A DNA stretch of 45,858 nt. Source: Gemmatimonas sp. UBA2094 (GTDB lineage Bacteria; Gemmatimonadota; Gemmatimonadetes; Gemmatimonadales; Gemmatimonadaceae). Below the pieces are notes generated by a model. The model was not told where the DNA came from and did not search any database. It was given only the letters and a program-made list of their open reading frames with translations. Positions 39,662 to 45,858 of this stretch are shown here, piece after piece; position 1 is the first letter of the stretch; each line of letters begins with the position of its first letter. The stretch is taken from contig DCZC01000242.1 in assembly GCA_002331565.1 (NCBI GenBank), forward strand, positions 1-45,858, given 5' to 3'. The translations under genes and the position numbers were made by a program.

Positions 39662-40489
39662 ATGCTCGCGAAGCTCTCGCGCGTGGTGCCCGCGCTCCTG
39701 CTCGGGCATCTTGCCGCGGCGTCTGCCGAGGCGCAGACCGACTATTTCAACACCGACGCCGGACGTCCCATCCGCGTCGAGGATGCCTACGCCATCGAGC
39801 GGCGCGCCATCGAACTGCAACTCGCGCCGCTGCGCCTCGAACGTGAACGGGGCGGCGCGTACCGCTGGGGCGTGGAGCCCGAAATCGCCCTCGGGCTGTT
39901 TGCGCGCACGCAAATCGAGATCGGCTTCCCGATGGTGCACGCCGAAGGCCCCCGCGGCACGCGCACCACGGCGCTCGCCGGCCTCGAGATGTCGGCGCTC
40001 TACAACCTCAACGCGGAGACCCGCCTCCCCGCGCTGGCGCTTGCCGCCGACGTGGTGATGCCGGCGGGACCGCTTGGCCCGTCCACGTCGATCCCGACGG
40101 TGAAGGCCATTGCGACGAAGACCTTTCCGTGGGCGCGCTTTCACGTGAACGGACAGATGACCTTCGCGGACGACGACGCCACCGGCGGTACCAGCGGCAT
40201 CGTCCCCCCGGCGAACGCGGAGTTCTCGCGGTGGATGGCGGGCGTCGCCATAGACAAGACGCTCCCGTTGCGCGCCATGCTCTTCACCGTGGAAGTGGTG
40301 ACCAGTGAGCCATTCGAGGCCGGTGCGGCGCGACGCCTCGACGTCGCCGGCGGGTCGCGCATCCAATTCAGTCCGCGCGTCGCGTTCGACGCCGGCGGTG
40401 GGTACCGCCTGCGGGGCGACGAGCCGGGCTGGTTTCTCACGACCGGCGCAGCAGTCGCGATCGGTTTTCCATGGGCCCCACGCCGCTGA
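39662..40489 (+). CDS. Outer-membrane beta-barrel protein (transporter-like)
   Basis: The 275-residue product has a signal peptide ending SAEAQ (MLAKLSRVVPALLLGHLAAASAEAQ). Alternating polar/aromatic strands follow across its length, for instance AIELQLAPLRLER, YRWGVEPEIALGLFART, IEIGFPMVHAEG and the end FLTTGAAVAIGFPW. This is typical of OmpW/MetA-phenol-degradation-type 12-stranded barrels (PF13557 group). It probably passes small solutes through the outer membrane. It precedes the next gene by 15 bases and follows the His-rich protein, so they are likely one operon. Confidence 0.75.
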   Translation: MLAKLSRVVPALLLGHLAAASAEAQTDYFNTDAGRPIRVEDAYAIERRAIELQLAPLRLERERGGAYRWGVEPEIALGLFARTQIEIGFPMVHAEGPRGTRTTALAGLEMSALYNLNAETRLPALALAADVVMPAGPLGPSTSIPTVKAIATKTFPWARFHVNGQMTFADDDATGGTSGIVPPANAEFSRWMAGVAIDKTLPLRAMLFTVEVVTSEPFEAGAARRLDVAGGSRIQFSPRVAFDAGGGYRLRGDEPGWFLTTGAAVAIGFPWAPRR

Positions 40490-40503
40490 CCCGGAGCGCA
40501 TTC

Positions 40504-42105
40504 ATGCACACGATTACCTTGGCCCGCTTCGCACGTCGCCTCGCCGTACTCGGAGCGGCCGTGACCGCTGCCGCCGTACCGATCTCGCCGCTTGCCGCGC
40601 AATGGAGCACGACGTACGAGCAGTTCTATCTGCAGGCGCCGCACAACTGGACCTTCCGCACCAACTACCAGCACGCCGACCGTCTCTTCAACGCCTTCGA
40701 TTACGGGCACGCGATTCTGTACGAAACGCTGTGGCGCTTCCCCGATGCGCCTCCGTCGCGCCTCGAGGTGGATCGCTACAACGATCTCACGCAGAAGGTG
40801 CTCATCAAACCGCCGCGCATACCCCTCGAGGAAAGCGCCATCGAGCCCAAGTACGCACAGCTCGCGCCGGAAGCCAAGGTGATGTTCGACTGGGCGCACC
40901 TGCTGCACCGCCAGCTGTACGACGTGCTCGCCGACGAGCGACTCACGTGGGAGCAGCGCGATGCCGAGGTGGCGCGCCTCGTCCGCTACTACCGGTCGCG
41001 CCCCGACCTCGCCTTCAGCAGCAAGCCGAAGTCGATGAAGCTGATGCAGGAGCAGCCGTACTCGCTCGCGTTCCGCAAAACGTATCCGAAGTTCAACGGG
41101 CTCATCTGGGGCTACCACTGGCTGCAGATGGGGCTGTACGAGCCGCTCATGGTGGGCGCCACGCGCACCGAGAAGCAGGCCCTCGTGCGCGCCACCGTAG
41201 CCCGCTTCTTCCAGATGCTCAACGATGTCCCGCGCTCCCTGCCGCATCAGATGCCGATGACGGTCGCGGTGGCGCCGAAGTTCGCCGCGCGCTATCCCGA
41301 GGCGTCGATCATCTTCGACAACCTGCACAGCATGCACGACGTGGTAAGCGATATTCTCGCCAATCCGTCGGTGCCGCGCGAACGCAAGCGGACGGAGATC
41401 ATGCTGGCCGCGCGCCGCTACCGTGACGACACCACCGAGGTCATGAGCGTGCCGGCGTGGCGCGTGATGTCGGAACACATGGGCATCGAGAACATGGGCG
41501 GGCCGGCGGTGGGCTTCCTGCCCACGCTCCCCACGCCCAACGTGACGTACGGCGCCGTCATGCAGCACGACCCGCAGACGGGAGCGATGACCGGTTTCGG
41601 GTACGGCAGCGCCACGGTGGCCGATGCCCACGCCGGTCATGACATGAGTGCCATGGCGGCGCCGACACCCGCACCCGCGGCATCCGCGGCGGCCGATCCG
41701 CATGCAGGGCACCACATGCCCGCCGCACCGAGCGACTCGGCGCAAGTCGTCGCGCTGGTGGCCGACTTCCACGAGGCCCTCGAGCGCGGCGACAGCACCG
41801 CGGCGCTATCCCTGCTCTCCGCCGATGTCGCCATCGTGGAGAGCGGTGACGTGGAATCGCTGGCTGACTACCGCGCGCATCACCTGCCCGCGGACATCGC
41901 GTTTGCCAAAGCCATCAAGGCCTCGCGCCAACCACGCGGTATGACGGTGGCGGGTGACCTCGCCTACAGCGTGGCGACGTCCGCCACGAAGGGCACGTAC
42001 AAGGACCGCGCCGTGGACACGCTGGGGGCGGAACTGATCGTCGCCCGCCGCATGAACGGCACGTGGAAGATCGCCGCCATTCACTGGAGTTCGCGCCGGC
42101 GATAG
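40504..42105 (+). CDS. Large exported protein: unknown N-terminal domain, His/Met-rich linker, NTF2-like C-terminal domain
   Basis: ATG 40504 gives 533 residues. A signal peptide (VLGAAVTAAAVPISPLAAQ) precedes an N-terminal domain of about 340 residues that I do not recognise (YEQFYLQAPHNWTFR, HADRLFNAFDYGHAILYE). A linker at about 374-410 is His/Met/Ala-rich (DAHAGHDMSAMAA, DPHAGHHMP). The C-terminal 120 residues look like a SnoaL/NTF2 (DUF4440-type) domain: VVALVADFHEALERGDSTAALSLLSADVAIVESG and WKIAAIHWSSRR. NTF2 domains are often enzymes or binders; the fusion here is undescribed to me. Together with the two upstream genes it may act in the envelope on metals or redox. Confidence 0.7.
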   Translation: MHTITLARFARRLAVLGAAVTAAAVPISPLAAQWSTTYEQFYLQAPHNWTFRTNYQHADRLFNAFDYGHAILYETLWRFPDAPPSRLEVDRYNDLTQKVLIKPPRIPLEESAIEPKYAQLAPEAKVMFDWAHLLHRQLYDVLADERLTWEQRDAEVARLVRYYRSRPDLAFSSKPKSMKLMQEQPYSLAFRKTYPKFNGLIWGYHWLQMGLYEPLMVGATRTEKQALVRATVARFFQMLNDVPRSLPHQMPMTVAVAPKFAARYPEASIIFDNLHSMHDVVSDILANPSVPRERKRTEIMLAARRYRDDTTEVMSVPAWRVMSEHMGIENMGGPAVGFLPTLPTPNVTYGAVMQHDPQTGAMTGFGYGSATVADAHAGHDMSAMAAPTPAPAASAAADPHAGHHMPAAPSDSAQVVALVADFHEALERGDSTAALSLLSADVAIVESGDVESLADYRAHHLPADIAFAKAIKASRQPRGMTVAGDLAYSVATSATKGTYKDRAVDTLGAELIVARRMNGTWKIAAIHWSSRRR

Positions 42106-42131
42106 CCTGGCAAACAAGCGTGTCGCCAGAC

Positions 42132-42171
42132 GGGCCGCGGAGCCTGCACCAGCCGGTGCACTCCGCGGCCC
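42132..42171. terminator. Bidirectional GC hairpin between the NTF2 fusion gene and the LLM gene
   Basis: GGGCCGCGGAG (42132-42142) and CTCCGCGGCCC (42161-42171) form a perfect 11-bp stem, with an inner stem TGCACC/GGTGCA (42145-42150 and 42155-42160). TTTGG follows on the plus strand. It sits between two convergent genes and should terminate both. Confidence 0.75.
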
Positions 42172-42180
42172 TTTGGCCGG

Positions 42181-43209
42181 TCAGGCCAGCGCTTTGCGCA
42201 CGGCCGGCGCCACCACCGTGCCATAAAGCTCGATGCACCGCAGCATGTCCCTGTGCGGCATCGGGCCGACCGAGAACTGGATGAGCATGCGATGCATGCC
42301 GAACAGTTCGTGCTCGAACAGGATCTTGTCGATGATCTCCTGCGGGCTGCCGAGCAACATCGCCCCGCGGGGCGACCGCTCGACGTCGAACTGTTGCCGT
42401 GTGGGCATCGGCCAACCGCGCTCGCGTCCGATGCGGCTCATCGTATCGATGTACGGCCCGTAGGCGAGACTCACCGCATGCTCCACGGTGTCGGCGATGA
42501 AGCCGTGCGAGTTGATGCTCACCTTCAGCGTGGCCGGATCGTGCCCAGCCTGTTGGGCGGCCTCACGGTAGAGTTGCACGAACGGCCGAAAGCGCTCCGG
42601 CATGCCGCCGATGATGGCGATGGCGAGCGGCAGGCCCAAGGTCCCGGCGCGCACCACCGACTGTGGCGTGCCACCCACGGCGATCCAGACCGGGAGCGGC
42701 TGCTGCAGCGGGCGGGGATACACACCACGATCGTCGATGGACGGCCGGTGCTTCCCCGCCCACGTGATCTTCTCCCGGTCGCGAAGGGCGAGCAGCAATG
42801 CCAGCTTCTCGGCGAACAGGTCGTTGTAGTCGTCGAGGTCCTGCCCGAACAGCGGATACGACTCGATGAAGCTGCCGCGCCCCGCGGTGATCTCCGCCCG
42901 GCCGTTCGACAGCAGATCGAGCGTGGAAAAATCCTGGAAGACGCGCACCGGATCGTCCGAGCTCAGCACCGTGACCGCGCTGGTGAGTCTGATGCGCGAC
43001 GTGCGCGCGGCGGCGGCCGCCAGCACCACCGCGGGTGCCGATACGGCGTAGTCGGGACGATGATGCTCGCCGACACCGTACACGTCGAGGCCGACCTGAT
43101 CAGCGAGTTCGATTTCCTCGATGAGGTGGCGCAGGCGCTGCCCGGCCACTGATGGATCGCCCACGCGACGCGGATCGGTTTCGCCGAAGGTGTAGATGCC
43201 GAGTTCCAT
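42181..43209 (-). CDS. LLM-class flavin-dependent oxidoreductase
   Basis: A 342-residue luciferase-like monooxygenase. It carries [26 protein letters not shown], the FMN/F420-binding [32 protein letters not shown] and [29 protein letters not shown]. The length and the [16 protein letters not shown] segment fit the LLM family. It probably uses reduced FMN from a separate reductase. No substrate can be assigned. It is monocistronic, convergent with the envelope operon. Confidence 0.9.
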   Translation of the reverse strand: MELGIYTFGETDPRRVGDPSVAGQRLRHLIEEIELADQVGLDVYGVGEHHRPDYAVSAPAVVLAAAAARTSRIRLTSAVTVLSSDDPVRVFQDFSTLDLLSNGRAEITAGRGSFIESYPLFGQDLDDYNDLFAEKLALLLALRDREKITWAGKHRPSIDDRGVYPRPLQQPLPVWIAVGGTPQSVVRAGTLGLPLAIAIIGGMPERFRPFVQLYREAAQQAGHDPATLKVSINSHGFIADTVEHAVSLAYGPYIDTMSRIGRERGWPMPTRQQFDVERSPRGAMLLGSPQEIIDKILFEHELFGMHRMLIQFSVGPMPHRDMLRCIELYGTVVAPAVRKALA

Positions 43210-43403
43210 GCAGGGAAACTAGCGCGGTGCCCTGAGTGCCCGGGGTGCGGAGTGGGTCCCCGCCGTCGGCACCGCTCGTGACACCGGTTGCGCACGAGCC
43301 GAAACCGTCGTGCACCGCATTCCCGACGCTGGTCAGACGCCGACTTCCGACGCATAGTCATCAGACGCGTTTCCCCCTGCTCCGTCCACCGCGTTCCCCG
43401 CCC

Positions 43404-45365
43404 ATGCGATCGCTCCCGGCCCGACTACTCACAACGACGGCACTGGTTGCCTCGGTGTTCACCAGCAGCCCGCTTCACGCCCAGCGCGCGCCCTCCGGCC
43501 AGCCCGTGGGCCCGGTCGACCCCCGACGCTCGCAAACCCAGAAGCCGCCGCTCCACGGCAAGCACTGGATGGCCATCACCGGCAAGCCGCTGGGCGCCAC
43601 GGCGGGCGCGATGATGTTCCAAAAGGGGGGCAACGCCGTGGACGCTGCGGCCGCGATGCTGGCGGCCACCTGCACCATGTGGGACACGCTGCACTGCGGC
43701 GGCGAGACGCAGGCGCTCGTGTACCACCCCAAGCTCAAGAAGGTCATCGGCATCAACGCCCTCGGCGTCGCGCCGACGGGTGCGACGGCCGACTACTATC
43801 GCAGCAAAGGCTACGCGAATCCGCCGGAGTTCGGCCCGCTCGCGGCCGTAACGCCGGGCACGCCCGGTGGACTCATGGTGATGCTGGCGGAGTACGGCAC
43901 CCTGTCGCTCAGGGACGTGCTCGGGCCGGCCATCCAGATGGCCGACGGCTTCGCGATCGAAGCGCAGCTCGCCAACACCATCGAGCGGCAGAAGACGTGG
44001 ATCAAGCAATGGAAGTACGCGCCCGCGATCATGCTGCCGCACCTCGGCAGCGAACGTGAAGCACCGGAGCCTGGGGAGATCTTCGTGCAGAAGGATCTCG
44101 CGGCGACCTTCCGCAAGCTCGTGGCCACGGAACAGGCGGCGCTCAAGGCCGGCAAGTCGCGCAAGCAGGCCATCATGGCCGCGTACGACCGCTTCTACAA
44201 GGGCGACATCGCCGCGGAACTCGTGCGCGGCATGCGCGAGGACGGCGGGCTCTTCACCATGGCCGACCTGGCCAACTGGAAGGTGAAGATCGAAGAGCCG
44301 ATGTGCACGAACTACAAGGGCATCGACGTGTGCAAGCTGCAGCAGTGGCAGCAGGGCCCGGTGATGCTGCAGGCGCTCAACATCCTCGAGCACGCCGACC
44401 TCAAGGCGATGGAGTACAACTCACCGAAGTACGTGCACACGGTGTATCAGGCAATGAACCTCGCCTTCGCCGATCGCGACTTCTATTACGGCGACCCCGC
44501 ATTCGCGCCGGAGGAGCCCATGACGGGACTGCTCAGCAAGGCGTACGCGAAGGCGCGATTCAACGGCATCGACTGGACGAAGAACGATCCGAGCATCAAG
44601 CCGGGAGACCCGTATCCGTTCCAGGGCGGCACGAATCCGTTCACGCAGTATCTCGCGCAGTGGGACAACAAGAAGTTCCTCCCCCGCGATACCACGAAGC
44701 AGAGCGGGCAGCAGGATCGTCCCGTGCGTGCCGACACGACGCTCGGCGACCCTTTCACCGCGCAGCTGCGCGAGAGCTTCCACGGCGGCACCACCAGCAT
44801 TGAGGCGGCGGACAGTGCGGGGTGGGTCGTGTCCATCACGCCGAGTGGCGGGTGGGTGCCGGCGGTGATCGCCGGGCGCACCGGCATCGGCCTGTCGCAG
44901 CGCGCGCAGAGCTTCGTGACGCGCCCTGAAGATGGCCCGTTCAACGTGATCGAGCCCGGCAAGCGCCCGCGCGTGACACTCACCCCCACCATGGCGCTCA
45001 AGAACGGCGAGCCGTTCCTCGCCTTCGCCGTGCAGGGCGGCGACACGCAGGATCAGAACCTGCTGCAATTCTTCCTCAACATGGTGGAGTTCGGCATGAC
45101 GGTGCAGCAGGCCGTGGAGGCGCCGAACATCAACAGCTACCAACTGCGCAATTCGTTCGGCTTCCATGAAACGCAGCCCGGGCTCATGGAAATCGCCACG
45201 AGCATGCCCGAGGCCAGCCGGGCGGCGCTACGGGCCATGGGCTACACGCTGCGTCCCCTGGAGCGCACGTCCGGCCCCATCAACGCCATCTGGTTCGACC
45301 GCAAGCACCGCACGATGTGGGGGGGGTCGTCGAACCACGGGGAAGATCATGGGATTGCGTGGTAG
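43404..45365 (+). CDS. ggt: Gamma-glutamyltransferase-family protein
   Basis: ATG 43404 gives 653 residues. A signal peptide (LLTTTALVASVFTSSPLHAQ) directs it to the periplasm. The large-subunit part has KPLGATAGAMMFQKGGNAVDAAAAMLAA and AVTPGTPGGLMVMLAEYG. The N-terminal nucleophile Thr463 lies in SFHGGTTSIEAADSAGWVVSIT, where the proenzyme is autocleaved into two subunits. The family transfers or hydrolyses gamma-glutamyl groups, for example from glutathione; a subgroup acts as cephalosporin or other acylases. MTGLLSKAYA and the long insert around 400-440 suggest a less typical member. The exact substrate is unsure. Confidence 0.88.
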   Translation: MRSLPARLLTTTALVASVFTSSPLHAQRAPSGQPVGPVDPRRSQTQKPPLHGKHWMAITGKPLGATAGAMMFQKGGNAVDAAAAMLAATCTMWDTLHCGGETQALVYHPKLKKVIGINALGVAPTGATADYYRSKGYANPPEFGPLAAVTPGTPGGLMVMLAEYGTLSLRDVLGPAIQMADGFAIEAQLANTIERQKTWIKQWKYAPAIMLPHLGSEREAPEPGEIFVQKDLAATFRKLVATEQAALKAGKSRKQAIMAAYDRFYKGDIAAELVRGMREDGGLFTMADLANWKVKIEEPMCTNYKGIDVCKLQQWQQGPVMLQALNILEHADLKAMEYNSPKYVHTVYQAMNLAFADRDFYYGDPAFAPEEPMTGLLSKAYAKARFNGIDWTKNDPSIKPGDPYPFQGGTNPFTQYLAQWDNKKFLPRDTTKQSGQQDRPVRADTTLGDPFTAQLRESFHGGTTSIEAADSAGWVVSITPSGGWVPAVIAGRTGIGLSQRAQSFVTRPEDGPFNVIEPGKRPRVTLTPTMALKNGEPFLAFAVQGGDTQDQNLLQFFLNMVEFGMTVQQAVEAPNINSYQLRNSFGFHETQPGLMEIATSMPEASRAALRAMGYTLRPLERTSGPINAIWFDRKHRTMWGGSSNHGEDHGIAW

Positions 45366-45370
45366 GCCGT

Positions 45371-45457
45371 ACTGAGAACTAAGAACTGGAACTAACCACT
45401 AAGAACTCGCCGCCCTTACGAGCTCTCGAGACGGGCGGGGAGTTTTTAGTGGTTAGT
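45371..45457 (+). terminator. Large imperfect hairpin built from heptamer repeats after ggt
   Basis: After the ggt stop, ACT-led heptamers (ACTGAGA, ACTAAGA, ACTGGA, ACTAACC, ACTAAGA) run from 45371 to about 45405. The left arm 45391-45415 pairs with 45433-45457 at 23 of 25 positions, with a T5 run in the right arm. It may terminate ggt. The same period-7 character occurs at 2127-2213. Confidence 0.65.
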
Positions 45458-45532
45458 ACCGAATTCAGGCGTTCCTTTCCTCCTTTCGCTGGACTCCCCC
45501 GCCCCCGCAGGCGAATTTTCCGGGGCTACGCC

Positions 45533-45556
45533 CTCTTACCTCCGACCTCCGGTCTC
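45533..45556 (+). repeat. Pyrimidine heptamer array directly before the 2Fe-2S subunit start
   Basis: Units CTCTTAC, CTCCGAC and CTCCGGT plus CTC run from 45533 to the base before ATG 45557, with no Shine-Dalgarno site. The array resembles the CTCTGCN array before pdxH. It follows a 75-base stretch with nothing recognisable. Confidence 0.5.
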
Positions 45557-45858
45557 ATGCCGATTACGCTCAAGGTCAACGGCGCCACCCGTACGGTGGA
45601 CGTCCCCGCGGACATGCCCCTACTCTGGGTGCTGCGCGACGAACTCGATCTCAAGGGCACCAAGTTCGGGTGCGGCGCGAATCGCTGCGGCGCCTGCACG
45701 GTACACGTCAACGGCGTCGCCCAGCGCACTTGCACGCTGCCCGTCTCCCGCGCGGCCGGCGCCGAGATCACGACCATCGAGGGGCTCGACCCCAAGGGCG
45801 CGCACGCGGTGCAACAGGCGTGGGAAGAGCTCGACGTGCCGCAGTGCGGCTACTGCCA
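45557..45858 (+). CDS. 2Fe-2S subunit of a molybdenum hydroxylase (isoquinoline oxidoreductase alpha / xanthine dehydrogenase family), N-terminal part
   Basis: ATG 45557; the gene runs off the right edge after 100 residues. The plant-ferredoxin-like domain is clear: [38 protein letters not shown] with cluster Cys, [12 protein letters not shown], and TCTLPVS. A second, alpha-helical cluster domain begins at the end (VPQCGYC). This is the small subunit of molybdopterin-containing hydroxylases, short IorA-type rather than a full XdhA. The Mo subunit probably follows outside the window. Confidence 0.92.
   Translation, partial: MPITLKVNGATRTVDVPADMPLLWVLRDELDLKGTKFGCGANRCGACTVHVNGVAQRTCTLPVSRAAGAEITTIEGLDPKGAHAVQQAWEELDVPQCGYC

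Overview
The window is GC-rich chromosomal DNA, densely packed and mostly housekeeping or metal-handling in character. Gene content (a large secreted peptidase repertoire, TonB receptor, baeRF-type release factor, long gene runs with 1-4 bp overlaps, few Shine-Dalgarno sites) suggests a free-living member of the Gemmatimonadota. That placement is inference from gene flavour, not a database result. I see no rRNA, tRNA, CRISPR array, transposase or phage gene.

Layout. 1-10470: a truncated M24 peptidase, a coiled-coil membrane protein, then a metal block. The block holds a MerC-like protein and a zinc-free type B L31 either side of a perfect Fur/Zur-type palindrome, and a minus-strand run of a ZIP/permease fusion, a COG0523 metallochaperone GTPase, CopC and CopD. 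A Fur/Zur regulator is followed by SCO1, PCu(A)C and a cupredoxin-like protein (copper delivery to cytochrome oxidase), then pdxH and an SDR. 10519-20726: ten tightly spaced minus-strand genes (greA, enoyl reductase, fadI, fadJ, DinB, metallo-hydrolase, M14 peptidase, proline dehydrogenase, a small unknown, rsgA). 20759-23049: a TonB-dependent siderophore receptor with terminator, promoter and Fur box. 23071-27311: LOG-family protein, alkaline phosphatase superfamily protein, MazG-like protein, a small conserved protein and queG.

27312-29822 is the most unusual stretch. Two lipoprotein genes are flanked by two related copies of a roughly 290-nt element in the same orientation. The copies share at least five hairpins whose stems differ by compensatory changes while several loops stay conserved. 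Each has a conserved -10-like hexamer at one end and a strong GC hairpin at the other, so it looks like an unannotated structured ncRNA family read from the minus strand.

29823-34812: a CBS-domain protein, a NarL-type response regulator, a baeRF10-type protein overlapping it tail-to-tail, a cytochrome P450 coupled to an in-frame-collapsed succinate-semialdehyde dehydrogenase remnant, and a P-loop NTPase. 34831-38955: a copZ-copA-csoR copper-efflux operon with its promoter/operator, and a CatE-like extradiol dioxygenase with a palindromic operator. 39146-42105: three exported proteins, two of them His/Met-rich, that may form an uncharacterised envelope system. 42181-45858: a flavin-dependent monooxygenase, gamma-glutamyltransferase, and the start of a molybdenum-hydroxylase 2Fe-2S subunit.

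A second cross-window pattern is degenerate heptanucleotide tandem repeats in several intergenic regions. Pyrimidine-rich arrays run up to start codons (pdxH and the 2Fe-2S subunit), and inverted arrays form gene-end hairpins (after rpmE2 and ggt).
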